Positions 1 through 11,285 of a stretch of 64,000 bases of DNA are shown here, in pieces. The DNA lies in contig JAAOMT010000076.1 in assembly GCA_016748015.1 (NCBI GenBank), positions 1-64,000 on the forward strand, written 5' to 3'. Position 1 is the first letter of the stretch. Each line of letters begins with the position of its first letter. Made by a program: the position numbers and the translations under genes. The notes below the pieces were generated by a model that saw only the letters and a list, made by a program, of their open reading frames with translations, was not told the origin of the DNA and ran no database searches. Source of the stretch: Geosiphon pyriformis (taxonomy: Eukaryota; Glomeromycota; Glomeromycetes; Archaeosporales; Geosiphonaceae).

Positions 1-137
1 GGATATTTAATTTGAAAGTATGATTTGATAAGTTATGATTTTTATTACTTGATTGATTCTTTCCCAATATTAAAACTACTGTATATATACATGTTTGTAG
101 TTCTACGAGAAAATACTTTCTTTTTGATATTTCAACC

Positions 138-229
138 TGGTGCTTGCTGCTATCACCAGTTGGTGTTGGCTGCTATTGTGAACTGGTGCTTGCCACTATC
201 GCGAGATGGTGTTTGCTACTATGTTAATC
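138..229. repeat. 23-bp minisatellite, four units
   Basis: Four consecutive 23-base units begin at 138, 161, 184 and 207. Each starts TGGTG and keeps a core of the type TTGCTGCTAT; they differ mostly by transitions. Bases 1-137 and 230-240 hold nothing I can recognise. The array lies just left of the LINE copy that starts near 240. It is more GC-rich than its surroundings. No function can be assigned. Confidence 0.75.
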
Positions 230-239
230 ATTACCTTTC

Positions 240-1349
240 TAAGATTATTACTGTGCTATATTATGATTGAATAGTTTGTATTATTTTTATGATTCTTTTT
301 GCTAAATTCTTAAACCGTAACATCGTGATAGGTTTAAGGCTAAATTGATCAACCTTCTTTCTGGCTGTATTGTCTTTGAAATCAGTAATATGGTTTCTCA
401 AGTTGATGGTTGGTTTGTTTTATTCCTCAGTCTTTTGATTCTGGGTGTCATTTTTGTTTTGCTCTGATTATGTTTGACTCTCAAGCTGATTTAGACTTTG
501 CTGTTGTTAAAATTAGTACACTAAGAAAGTGCCATATCTAGTGAAAAACTTCTGGTTGTTGGCATTGTTTTCGGTGTTAAGAGATAGACCACTTGGCCAT
601 AGACTGTAAGGTTGCTTCACCTCCTCTTTCTAAGGCTCTTAAGATGTTTAAACTGTATTTTGTTGGTTCTTTGTCTTATGCAAAGGCATCTGTTTTCCCT
701 GTTCTTTCAGAGTTTTTTTCTTTGGTGGCTGCTGCTCCTCCTGTTGTTGTTGTAGATTTTTTGGTGTTTTTTCGGCTGGTGTCTCTGGAATCTGATTTGG
801 CCAAGCTTTTTGTTTTAGTTGAATCTATTGTTAAGCTTGTTGGCTCTATGGTCAAAGTTTTTAAACAATTTGTTAATAGTGATCTGGTTTCAAGTTTTGC
901 TCTTGGCCTCAGAGTCAATGAGGTTTTGGTTTACATGGGTACCTTTAACAGAGCTGTTGATAAGTTGGAGTGAGAAGTGGTCACTCTAAAAACTGAGTGT
1001 GGTTTTGAGAACATTGATATGTCTGGCCTTCATGTAAGTTTATCATTTTTTGATAATAATATGTTTTCTAATTTAATGTCTCTTTGGAAACATGAATCTG
1101 CTGCTATAAAGGCTGATGTCTTTAAAACAGCTGAGTGGTTGGTTGGATTGGTTAATAATAGTATTACATTATTTGAGATTGTTTAAAAGATGTCTTCTTT
1201 GGGTAAGTTTTCTTCTGGTACATCAATATAGTATAGCCTGAACTGGCTTGAGTAGCTGGTTACATATAGTAAGTACATAAATCATATTTAGCCTTAGATC
1301 TTTTAGCTTAGTCCTAATTTCTAGATAATGGGCCATACTTATTAAACTC

Positions 1350-1350
<1 letters not shown>
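240..1350 (+). mobile_element. ORF1-only LINE, copy NL-a (5'-truncated)
   Basis: This is the 3' part of a LINE-type retroelement that encodes an ORF1 protein and then runs straight into a 3' UTR with no endonuclease or reverse transcriptase. It is colinear with the right half of the copy at 44061-45460. The 3' UTR (about 1220-1350) resembles the 3' end of the autonomous LINE at 46011-48745: both have a block like CTGGTTACATATAG, then a TACAT-containing stretch, then ATTAAAC next to the tail. The element ends in the (TAA)n tail at 1351. The left boundary is approximate because the 5' part is degraded. Confidence 0.75.
324..1186 (+). pseudogene. LINE ORF1 protein, C-terminal half (broken)
   Basis: The gag-like ORF1 of a LINE, expected to bind the element RNA. 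Near 570-610 a CCHC zinc knuckle is visible (C-x2-C-x4-H-x4-C, ending HLAIDC), with one in-frame TAA inside it that a CAA-to-TAA change would explain. Downstream, 593-973 and 977-1186 are the same frame, separated by a TGA where a sibling copy has Arg. Motifs such as RLVSLESDLAKL and ALGLRVNEVLVYM recur in the copy at 44688-45140. The segment after the knuckle is Leu/Val-rich and likely helical. Upstream, FKAKLINL and FEISNMVSQVDG match sibling copies. RNA binding is inferred from the knuckle and from LINE ORF1 biology. Confidence 0.75.

Positions 1351-1404
<54 letters not shown>
1351..1404 (+). repeat. (TAA)18 LINE tail
   Basis: About 18 perfect TAA units directly follow the LINE 3' UTR. The LINE at 2320 on the other strand and the LINE remnant ending at 6691 carry the same trinucleotide, so TAA repeats appear to be this LINE group's 3' tail rather than a random microsatellite. 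Confidence 0.9.
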
Positions 1405-1409
<5 letters not shown>

Positions 1410-2287
1410 TACAGATAAAAATTTAAAAAGTGAAGATAAATTTTTGTTTTTGCTATTTATATATTAAGATAAAATTGTTCTTAAAAATATATTATATTAT
1501 TGTAAAAAACAACATAGTAAAAAAGTTAATTAAAACTTTTTTAAAATTTTGAAAGTATTAATTTGTGATATTATTCTTAAAGTTCAAGAAAAAAAAATAG
1601 CTGTAAATAGATAGTTTTTTCGAATATTAAAAATAAAAAATATATTAAATAAATTAAAGTTTGTACTTTTTTTAAAGAAGTTTTGAAATTAATAAATAAC
1701 TGGTTAAATATTTTTGCCTTTGTTTTTATATTTTTTATTAGTATATTTATTTTTTAATATTAAATAACTAGTTAATTAATATTATTAATATTCTATTATT
1801 TAACTTAAAAAAATTAAACATATTAATAAAAAATATGAAAACAAAGACAAAAATATTTAACTTATTATTTATTAATTTTAAAACTTTTTAATATAGTTTT
1901 ATAGATATTTAAAATATTTAATTAATTATTATATTATATATAAATTATATAATAAAATATTGATTATTTTCTATAGTTTTATTTTTTTATAGTCATTACA
2001 AATTTGTTAATCAAAGAGTATAATTATAAAGAAAGTTTATTGTAGTTTTTAATTATAATAATAAAATATTTTTATTTATTTTAAATGTTTTAAAACTGTT
2101 AAAATAGTTTTTGTTTACTAATTAATTTTAATAATTAAGAATAATATAAAATTTTTTTAATAAAAAAAACAATATTTTTTATAATATATTTAAAGTTAAA
2201 TTAGGTATTTTTTGGTTATATTATTTTTAAAATTAGTAAATTAATTTTTAAATTTAAAATTACATTTGTTTTATTTTTGTTTCTTTA

Positions 2288-2289
<2 letters not shown>
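1405..2289. other. AT-rich spacer between two LINE tails
   Basis: Almost entirely A and T, with stops in all frames. Apart from the inverted repeat at 1679-1887 I see no gene, no RNA gene and no clear transposon homology. It separates two LINEs that face each other tail to tail. Confidence 0.6.
1679..1887. repeat. imperfect inverted repeat, ~80-bp arms
   Basis: The left arm (about 1679-1756) and right arm (about 1806-1887) are reverse complements with some mismatches. Matching blocks include AATTAATAAATAA, TTAAATATTTTTG and CTTTGTTTT on the left and their complements on the right. About 50 bases lie between them. The arms contain C and G at matching positions (GCCTTTG / CAAAGAC), so this is not just AT-rich coincidence. 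It could be a foldback or MITE-like remnant, or a hairpin. Confidence 0.6.
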
Positions 2290-2318
<29 letters not shown>

Positions 2319-2319
2319 T
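2290..2319 (-). repeat. (TAA)n tail of the minus-strand LINE L-a
   Basis: About ten TTA/ATT units on the + strand, read as TAA on the - strand, abut the 3' UTR of the LINE at 2320-6200. Confidence 0.8.
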
Positions 2320-2434
2320 AAATGAATATAGTTTAGTTACTATTTAGTGTATAGAATCAAACTAAATAATCCTAACTAAATACAACTTATGTACTTATTA
2401 CATGTGACTAGCTACTTAAATAATCTAAAAAATA

Positions 2435-5400
2435 CTATATATTTATATGCACAATTAAACTATCATCTAAACCAGAAAAAAAGACACAAGACAAATATCT
2501 ACTAAAACTTATTGCTATTAATTTAACAATATTTAGTATACAAACTATTTTATCTAATAATCTTATATAGAGTCTATTAACTACTGTAGACACAACATTA
2601 TTATTACTTGCCAACTCCAATTTCTCTACTTTAGACTTGAACTTAATCCTAACTAATCATATTACTTGGCAATAAGAATTAATTAATTGGCAAAAAAAAA
2701 CCAATTAATAAAAAAAAAAAATTACTTTTTTTTTATTCTTATGTATTACTAGAACATTTTTGAGCCAATTTCTTATAACAAATTTTTTGTAAAACATTAT
2801 GTATAACTTGACATTAAAAAGACAAGCAGAAAAAATCTACAATACAAAAGAAAAGTTAAAATTTTTTTTCAGTAACCAATAATAATCAATACTTAATATA
2901 ATTTAATATCAAATTTTTCTACTGGCCTACATTTATTAAACATGTAAATAAATAGTCTAAAATCTTTATATTCTCACAAAATAAGCACAAAACACTAGAA
3001 TATAATTTTTTATATAATTTCCTATAAACAGCAATTAAAAGTCTACTATAAATGGCTTTTATTATATAAGTCTTAAACAGAGTTGTAGATTTGCTAATAA
3101 AACCAGCAAGCATATAAGAATTAGAATGTCAAACCAAAACAGTTCTAACTTAATCAATATTATGAATAAAAAAATTTGTAATAATCTTGACACCAGAATC
3201 TGTTTTTTAATAAACACTAAAAATTACTTTATAAATATTCTAAACAAAATGTCAAGAATTATTAGATACCACTATTATCAATGGAATTTTAATCATTAAT
3301 TAACATGAAATTACACTTATAATTCCTATTATTAATTAAGATATATTAATATTATTTTAATTATTATTTATTACTTAATTAAATTATTAAATATTACTAT
3401 TTAATCAATAATCTAATTTGTACAATAGAAATTAAGATGATCAAATTACACAATACTTTGAATTATATAATATTCAAAAATTCACTAAAATTGACAAAAA
3501 TTTGCTAAAATAATAGATAGTTCACTAAAATAATTAATAATTTAATAAAATAATTTGTAATTTGTCAAAATGTATTTTTAATTCATCAAAATCATAGAAA
3601 AAAAAAGTTCAAGTTTATAAACTAGTACTACAACAAATTATATAAAAAAATAGTTTTTTTTTTGAGAAAATATATCTTAACATAAATATTTTCTTTTAGA
3701 TTTATCTTTATTAGTACAATTCAAAAATAAAAATATATTTCAAAAACAATTCTTAAAATAATTACATTTAACATTTCCGAAATTCAACTAACATTTTAAA
3801 ATTGACTAATTACCAATTTTAATAATATGTTAGCAATTTTATGTCTAAATAGAAAGTGATTCTCTTAACAAAATTTCAATTTTTTTATAATTTTTTTATT
3901 TTTTCTTTTTTTTCTTATTATAATCATTAAAGTAGTTTACAAACAAAATTTTTGTAAAAAAGTTGGCTTTTACAGCAAAATAACTACATATTTTAGTAAG
4001 TTTCTAAATGAACAATTCCTGAAAAAAAGTTCATATTTACTACAATATAACTAAACAAAGTAACTGGCATAGAATTGGCTATTTTACTTATAAATCCAGT
4101 GGTTTAAATTATAAAAAAAATTTGAAGATAAATTCAGTTATTAGAAATTTAACTGCTTCCAAAAAACGTGAATTAACAACAAACAAATATTAACAACATT
4201 TAAAAAAAGAGACCAAAAATTTTTAGTAACACTATTATACTATTAGCTATCAAAAAACATTTCAAAATTCCAATGAGAAAAAAAAAGAGAAGTGAATAGC
4301 AGTTCCAGCCAGCTTATTTGCCTAATTTATTTTCAAAAATTTCTGAATAATTCTTAACTTTTAATCAAACTATCTTCAAATTTTTATTTCTTATTAAATT
4401 AGTAACATAATAGTTTTCTATCTAATACTAATTGTAAAAATTAGATTCAGAAGCACTAAGTTCTAAAATACAAATTTTAATAGCTATTTGATTATTCAGA
4501 TACATGACCACCAAACTAGAATAAAGTACACACTTCAAAGCCAAAGCAATAGCTTGCAACTTTGCTATAGTAAAAGACAATATTCTAATAACTCGAATAC
4601 TTACACTCATTCTCATATTTAAGAAATATTTTGCAGTCTTTTTAGCTATCTTTGACAATCTAAAACCCACCAATAAGCTATCTGTGTATATTTTGAAAGT
4701 ATTAACCCAAATTCTATGTAAAAATTTTTTAATTAAGTCATAATTATCTGAATTTAAAATATTATAAAATATTAAGTCCAAGACTCTATTTTGTTCTTAA
4801 CAACAGAATCTAATCCACTCAAAAATTTTGCAATAATAACAAATCAAAATGAAACAAAACCACTTGGATTTAGTTTTTTCTATTAGTAAAACATTTTTCA
4901 AGATATCAATATACTATGCTTGTTCAAGAGTTTGTTACTAAAAGTAACTTCAAATTATTTCAAAAAAACTACTATCTTGTAGTAAACCATCTTTTTTAAG
5001 ATGTTAAACATTAAAATTTTTTTTGAATTACAGAACATTTGTAGTAAGTTGTTAATTAAAAAAATCTTATTGTTCAGAAACACTTTTACTATTCCAACAA
5101 AAAAATTGTTTACAAAACTAATTTTTAATCTAATAGAATACTGCAAAAAATTGGCTGAAACCCAGTTTAAAGCCTATAAATTCAAGAAATGGTAATAAAA
5201 AAACGGTTAAAATACTTTCAGAATTAGCAAACAGAATGACCAAAGCCACTTTATTTTTAGCTTACAACTGTTCAAAAAATTTCAAGTTATACAGCAAAAA
5301 ATAGTGCAAAGTTTCATTAAGGAAGTCTTTAGATAAATCTGTCTTTAATTTCAATTTTTTCTAATTAAAACATTTTACTTGAAACATATATTAACAAAAA

Positions 5401-6190
5401 CAAAACTAAATTGTGTATAGTAATTAACAATAGATTACAAAACAGCAAAGACCAAGTAACAGAACTATTTATTAGATATTGTTTTTTTTTAAAACCACAT
5501 TTGCAAAAAACTTAATATTTAAATAAGCTTTGATTAAACTGGATTTAAAAAGACTTTTAGTGAAAAAAAAAAATCCTAAGTAATAATATAACTCATTTTT
5601 TCTTGTAATTAATATAGAATTTTCACTGATTTCTAAGTAAACATTTTTAATTTTTTTGTTTATAAATATAGCAATTGTCTTGTTATTGTTAATAGAAATA
5701 TTATTAATACTAAAAAATTTACTGACAATATTTAAAATGTACTGTATTAAAACTTAACTATTTTTTACTCAGATAGTATTATCAATAAAGACTTTAGCTA
5801 TGGGAAAAAAAGTTTTTTTTTTGTATTTTTTAATCTGCCAATCTTGAATATAAATTTTATATTAATTTAATAATTACACAAATATTTATGTTTTTTAACT
5901 TTATATAAAAAAGAATCATAAAAAATTTTCCAAAGAAGAGGTGAAAAAACTTTGCTTTGATCTAATCTATTATGTACTCAATAACTTTTTGTAAGACTGA
6001 AATTAGTTATTACATTATTAACTCTATCTTAATATATGCTACCAAAAAAATTTATAAACTGCTTACATATTTTAATGTTTTTTAAGCTATTTTTTAAATA
6101 ATGTTATCTAACAAAGTTATATGATTTACATATATCTTGAAAAACCAATCACAATTTTCTGTTTTTTTCAAAGTGTTCTTAACAATTGAG
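2435..6190 (-). pseudogene. LINE ORF2 (RT - RNase H - zinc finger), broken
   Basis: Read on the minus strand, the segments are: RT fragments with LVFQDICKSY (5970-6190) and the YILNIVSKFFSINNISINNN region (about 5670-5755), where the catalytic box lies next to FIDNTIWV; an RNase H domain (4428-4781) with IYTDS, but the catalytic Glu of ELQAI has become Lys and the next Asp has become Asn (YLNNQIA); a zinc finger CLFCENIKILDYLFTC (2919-3113) whose His is now Tyr; and a C-terminal VFFSGLDD (2435-2620). There are many stops, so it is dead. The lesions fit G-to-A and C-to-T transitions. Confidence 0.8.
3273..4231 (+). mobile_element. solo LTR of the Gypsy family
   Basis: About 959 bases that align end to end with the 960-987-base LTRs of G1, G2 and G3. 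It has a mutated TGTTAC start (TATTAT) and a TAACA end, the degenerate 20-bp array near 3460-3600, and blocks matching the LTR 3' region (about 4100-4231). No internal Gypsy sequence adjoins it. It sits inside LINE L-a, which resumes immediately after. LTR-LTR recombination is the usual origin of a solo LTR. Clear target-site duplications cannot be read because of mutation. Confidence 0.85.
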
Positions 6191-6200
6191 TTTTTAATTT

Positions 6201-6560
6201 TGTTTAATAATTAAAATATTCTATTAATATTTTTAGTTTTTAAATTAGTATTTTAAAAAAATTATATTTAATAAAAAATTCTAAATTATTAATATTATTT
6301 TAAATTTTAAAATTTAAACTATTTGGTTTTAAATTAAATTTATAATTAATTACAAAATTTTTAAATTTTATTTTATTAATATTAAATTTTATGTTAAGAT
6401 TTATATTTTTTTGGTCTTTTTTATTATTGTTTTTTTTGGTTGTTTTTACTATTATTATTGTAATTAATTCTGTAAATATTTTATATAATAATATTAATAG
6501 AAATATATTTGTTTAATAATAACTCTTTAAAAGCTTTAAGCACTTAATATAAGTAATATA
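6201..6560. other. AT-rich spacer
   Basis: A/T-dominated sequence without open frames of note. I see no gene. It may be fossil transposon sequence but I cannot align it. Confidence 0.5.
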
Positions 6561-6691
6561 ATTAAATTAAACTTATGTCTAATTATATGTAAAAAATATG
6601 TAAATTATGTTTAATTTAAGACACTTAGTTTATGGTATTGTATTAAATAGTAATTAGACTTAAACATATTGATTATAATAATAATAATAAA
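6560..6691 (+). mobile_element. LINE 3'-end remnant L-b
   Basis: About 115 bases resemble the LINE 3' UTR (compare the reverse complement of 2320-2420): a TTATATGTAA-type block, a TTTAATTTAAG-type block, then AAATAGTAATTAGAC, followed by a short TAA repeat at about 6675-6691. It is a severely 5'-truncated copy lying about 210 bases upstream of the UTP15 start codon. Confidence 0.5.
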
Positions 6692-6899
6692 TAAGCAACT
6701 TAAAAATTAATTATGTTTTTATAAAACCAATTTTTTTTAAATTTAAAAAATGAAAAAAATGAAACCATAATTAATTGGTTAAAATCACGTGGACAATGTC
6801 TACCGTTACTATATTCATTCTATATATCACATGATAATACTACGTGTGTAAGAGATCGGAATCTAGAAAATTTTCGAAATTTGTTGTTTTAAACATACA
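6692..6899 (+). promoter_or_regulatory. UTP15 upstream region with a CACGTG box
   Basis: The only non-transposon sequence between the LINE remnant and the UTP15 start codon. It contains a perfect CACGTG palindrome at 6786-6791, a CACATG near 6825 and an A-rich tract with TGAAAAAAATG. Such E-box and A-rich elements can be bHLH or ribosome-biogenesis promoter sites in fungi; use here is inference. Confidence 0.4.
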
Positions 6900-9444
6900 A
6901 TGGCTTCCCCTTTTCGCCCACTTCATATCAAGAAATATCCGAAATTCGTTAATGAAAACCTTTTGGAGTCTGGAAAAATTTGGAAAAAACTGAGAGTATG
7001 TGTCATACAATGTTCGGAAAGTGAAATGCTTCATTTATATTAGTAACCTCACAGTTTGAATCCCGTCTATCCAAAAAGATTGAATCACTTAATCAATTCT
7101 AATCTCCATCGATAAACATATTCTTTTGTGCCCTACCCGATTGTCAATTTTCGTTTCGATCATTTCCAAAACAATTATTGATCACAATTCCTGTCCTTTT
7201 GATCAATTTAAGAATCAAAAATACATTGATGAAACAGCATCCGTCACCTCTATACATTTCTCCCCTGTTGCCCCTTATGATTTCGCGGTCACGTCGTCTA
7301 CCAGAGTTCAAATTTATTCTAAAAAGACACATCAAGTTAAAAAATCTATAGCGCGTTTTAATGATGTGGCATATAGTGGAACAATAAGGAATGATGGAAA
7401 ATTACTGGTGGCAGGTGATGCAACTGGATGCATACAGGTATCTATGTGTTTGTTTCAAGGAGGAATTGGATCTGGGTCGTTTAAAAAGGTCATAAAAAAA
7501 TATAAAAAGTTTTTTTGATCAATTCAGTTATTCGACATCAATAGTCGCGCTATTCTTCGTACTATAAAAGACCACAAACTGTAAGCGAGAAGATTTAAGC
7601 CGTTCAAGCTTTGAATGTGTAGCAATTAATTTAATTAATCTTTATAACCCTGCTATATTAAAGGCCAGTGCAAGTAGCAAAATTTTCCCTTGGAAATAGT
7701 ACACAAATCCTATCTTGTTCAGATGATAAGACTGTGCGATTATGGGATGTCCCAAGTCAGGTAGCACTATCTGTTTTTTCGGATCACAAGGTATTCAGAA
7801 TAAATATGCATAATACAAAAAATCCGATTATTATTGGTTAAATGCTTACTTTTAATTTTAAAAATATAGGATTATGTTCGTGCCGGTACGACAAGCATAA
7901 ATAACCCACACTTGATAGCTTCCGGGTCCTATGATCAGACAATAAAATTATGGGATACCCGCAGTAATCAATGCGAAATTACTATGCAGCATGGCGCTCC
8001 AGTAGAAAGCCTGTTGATATTTCCTAGTGGGGGGATCCTTGTTTCGGCAGGTGAGTAAAGAGTTGATTATAGTAGTATTGGTGATTAATCTTCTTAAAAT
8101 ATTCTGTTGAATTAATAAAGACACTTTATTCAAGGCGGTTCAACTCTCCAAGTATGGGACTTAATTGGAGGTGGACGTCTTGTCCATTCCCTTTCCAACC
8201 ATCAAAAAACCATCACCTCGTTATGTTTCGATTCATCTTATTCTCATATACTCACCGGCTCATTGGATCGACATATCAAAATATACGATGTACAAGATTA
8301 CAAAGTGATACATAGCTTCAAATACAATCATCCGATTTTGAGCGTCGCCTTCTCGGTAATTTTCAATTGATTAATATTTTGCTATTTATCATGCGTCCCC
8401 AAGTCGCAAAATTGAGTTCGTTTGGCTAACATCTATATGGAGATAGCCAGATGACACATGTTTAGTAACTGGTATGACTTCAGGTCAAATGGCTATTCAA
8501 CAACGTAAATCACGTTCGAAAGATACGGCCATGGCCCTTAATAAAAAGCAAGAGGAACGGAAATTGTTTGGAGGTACTTGGGAATTCTTCAAGCGTGGGC
8601 AGAATTACGATGGTATAGAGGTAAATTCAAATAAACCACCTACCACGTTTTCACAATCAATAAGATCAACTTATATTTCTTGCTCTGATCGATTGCTGAG
8701 AATAGGAAGACGTTAGAGTAGAGGGAACACGTGAGAAAAAATTAGCTAAATATGATCAATACCTACGGGGATTTCGTTATTCAAATGCCTTGGACGCGGC
8801 ACTAGCACCGGTGAATATATATTTGTCATTTCATTTGGTTTCACCTCGATTGATTTGCATCTTTATCGATCTTCTTGGCAAGCTTGCGTTATATTCTAAA
8901 GGGTAACCAAACAATCATCGGGATTGCCATGATTATTGAACTTATACACCGAGACGGTTTGCGACAAGCACTTGCTAATCGAAATGAAGACTCTTTAATA
9001 CCCATAATAAGATTTATGATGAGAAATATCACAATTCTGATGTACAGGAACCTCTTAATAGATGTGGGGGAGATATTATTAGGTGAGAATCTTCTTTTAT
9101 GATTAGTTTCTTATGAAAGATAATAGACCATCTACAATTGCTATAGTTATTCTGATTTTTACTATATAGATCTTTACAGCGGCTCTTTTGGGCATAAACC
9201 TTCTCCGGTCATTGAAGAATTCAGGAAGCTAGTTCGAAAAGTGGCAGATGAAATAAGGATTCAAAAAGAATGTTTGAAAATATTAGGGTCACTTCGAATG
9301 GTCATTTCCTCAGCGGATCGTGTACATTCAGTCAGTACTATATCAGAGAAGGAGACCCGATTAGAAGCTTCCGTGATTCCAGGCGTAGAGACTTCCCTTA
9401 AAACAGATATGAATAATGATGAGGCGTACATGCAGATTGATTAG
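6900..9444 (+). CDS. UTP15: U3 snoRNP-associated WD40 protein UTP15, ten exons
   Basis: A subunit of the t-UTP/UTP-A part of the small-subunit processome, which acts in the nucleolus in rDNA transcription and 18S rRNA processing. I assembled ten exons with GT-AG junctions and matching phase: 6900-6995, 7213-7437, 7528-7580, 7664-7790, 7870-8050, 8135-8355, 8447-8620, 8706-8810, 8902-9082 and 9170-9444. They give 545 residues; the human protein has 518. At least six WD40 repeats lie between about residues 35 and 330; blade ends include DDKTVRLWD, SYDQTIKLWD, GSTLQVWD and GSLDRHIKIYD. The UTP15 C-terminal domain follows (about 380-530: RGFRYSNALDAAL, RDGLRQALANRNE). The start is the ATG opening MASPFRPL; exon 1 joins exon 2 at KKLR/NQKY, where family alignment stays in register. 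Nine introns are 79-91 bases apart from a 217-base first intron. No lesion is visible. Confidence 0.95.
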
Positions 9445-9495
9445 CAGAATTGATAAGAATCCACTTCGTGATTTGCAATTATTCTTGGTGGTGAA

Positions 9496-9501
9496 AATAA
9501 A
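9496..9501 (+). promoter_or_regulatory. AATAAA poly(A) signal of UTP15
   Basis: A canonical AATAAA lies about 52 bases after the UTP15 stop codon. Its role is inferred from position and motif only. Confidence 0.45.
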
Positions 9502-10140
9502 CCTATTTTACGCTAGACTGATATAACCTTTTTTTCAATGCTGCGATCTGCTTTTGAGTCTAGGTCATGTAAGGTTCCTGCTAGAATTTCATCAGCCTAT
9601 TATTATGAAGAGCGCATCTCTTGCCTTGAAGTTATCCTATCAAGTAAATTATTTTCAAATTTGGCGAAAATCAATTTTATGTAAAAGTTGATTTTTTGAA
9701 TTTTGCAGGTTTTTAAGAAACTCGACCAAAAGGAAGCTTGCATTATGTATTAACTCAAATTTGAGTCACCCTTCACTCAAAGTAATATTAATTATGAAGT
9801 CAAATATTGATTTCATTTTTTAACTTGAGTTAATTATTTCATTAATGTGATTATTTGACTAAAGATCATTTTAGGACAAAAAAACTGTACTTCAAAATGT
9901 TGAAACGTTGGAATGATTATAATGATAAGCAATTTAAATTGGGATATGTAGTTTCGTGTCCCAGCATTAATGCCAATTTTTATAATAATTGAATTGCAAA
10001 ATTTAAATTTTACAAATTGTCATAATAACTTTTATCCATATTTTGCATTTTATATTAACAAAATGTACGAAAATTGCGTTGTACGAGAATAGTCAGTGGT
10101 TGGATTACACCTTCGACAGGAAAAAAAAATATGAACAAAT
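9502..10140. other. downstream flank of UTP15 with an orphan spliced frame
   Basis: No complete gene. From about 9538 one frame is open through LGHVRFLLEFHQP and reaches a possible intron (GTAAAT at about 9641, TTTTGCAG ending about 9709), then continues VFKKLDQKEACIMY to a TAA. It has no plausible start and I do not recognise the family, so it may be a 3' exon remnant or chance. A perfect 14-base palindrome ACTCAAATTTGAGT lies near 9753. Confidence 0.3.
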
Positions 10141-10149
10141 AAATTATTA

Positions 10150-10680
10150 TGATTAGTGCTTGTATAAATTTATCATAAGATTTTTCAAGTTAAGCTTTGT
10201 ATCATCTATTACTTTATAATTTGAAATTTTTTGAGCAGATTCAAGCTAAAAGTAAGATTGTAGCATTATTAATATTTTTAAATGCTTCTGGCATTGTCAA
10301 TTTGTTTAATTACAGGTTTTTGGATTTGCAGATTACTGTATAGGCTCCAATAAATCTTTTGTAGTTTTTTATTAAGTTAAAAATTAACTCAGTCAACAAT
10401 TTTTTGGCAAACATGGTTAAAATTCTTATGGATTATAAAATTGTTTTGGTAAACTTACTTTCTACAGTTTTTTATTTAAGAAATAGTTAAGTATATTAAG
10501 TATTAAACATTATTTTTATGTAATTGGTTTCTTAAAAAGATTTAATGTGGTTTTTATCAATTAACTGATAGATAAAAATAGATAAGTGTTTAAGTAAAAA
10601 ACATTTTAATAGAAGTATTTCGACTTTAAGAATTTTATATTTTTGTGGTTTAAAGCGATGATCTATTTTTTTTTAAACTA
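10150..10680 (+). pseudogene. LINE ORF2 fragment L-c
   Basis: An isolated fragment of LINE ORF2 downstream of the RT palm. It reads FFEQIQAKSKIVALLIF, then INSVNNFLANMVKIL, colinear with FKQVQAESKLASVVAF and SPLNNFLADVVHIF of the copy at 46884-48653. Several in-frame stops break it. Both ends are missing; no 3' UTR follows. The flanks are AT-rich. Confidence 0.7.
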
Positions 10681-11200
10681 AAAATATTAAATTAGCTTTA
10701 TTATATATAAATAATATTCATAATTTTTATGGTTTTTATAATTTAAATTGTTTTATATTAGTTTAAAATAGTTTAATTAAAGCTAATTTGTGAGCAATTA
10801 AAGTTTTTACAAATGGTTTTTTAAGAGAATTGAATTCTTGTAAAGTAGTTTATAATATATTAACATTTTTTAAGAAACTAAAGATAATTATTAGTATTTA
10901 TATTCATGTTTAAAAATTAGTTTTTTTAATGCTAACTAAACTACAAACTATTTTTTAATACTCAAGTGTATTTTTGCAATTATTTTTAAATAAAAAAAAA
11001 GTAAATTGTTAATTTTATGCATAATAAAAACATTTTTGTAAGTTAAACTAAAGTTAAAAAATACTTTAATATAGTTAATAATAATATAGTTAATAAGTTG
11101 GCATAATAAAACAACAAAAAAAACTTTTTTTTCTTCTATATCCTAAATTTACAGAAAGATTACATTTGTTAAAAAAAGTTTTATTTATTTAATACAATAA
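10681..11200. other. AT-rich spacer before LINE L-d
   Basis: No gene seen. It could include the untranslated 5' region of LINE L-d, whose ORF1 becomes recognisable near 11286. A short inverted pair TTAGCTTTA / TAAAGCTAA lies near 10694 and 10778. Confidence 0.4.
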
Positions 11201-11285
11201 ATTCAAATCATTTTTCTTAATTACAAGACTATTGTTAATTTTAATATTACAGTCATAAAGAAGTCTATTAGAAATCAAATTTATT

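Larger units (their letters stand above)
2320..6200 (-). mobile_element. LINE L-a, 5'-truncated, split by a solo LTR
   Basis: A minus-strand LINE beginning (5' truncated, about 6200) inside the reverse transcriptase and ending at the TAA tail at 2319. It is colinear with the better preserved copy at 46011-48745: RT palm, thumb, RNase H, C-terminal zinc finger and 3' UTR occur in the same order. It is interrupted by a Gypsy LTR at 3273-4231, so the LTR insertion is younger. The element is heavily AT-shifted. Confidence 0.85.

Noticed and set aside
138-229. A CRISPR-like array
   Set aside because: The units are contiguous without spacers and the genome is eukaryotic; it is a minisatellite.
7126-7518. 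A single exon starting upstream of 7213 and running past 7437
   Set aside because: UTP15 alignment and splice signals place the exon at 7213-7437; the rest is intron sequence with in-frame noise.
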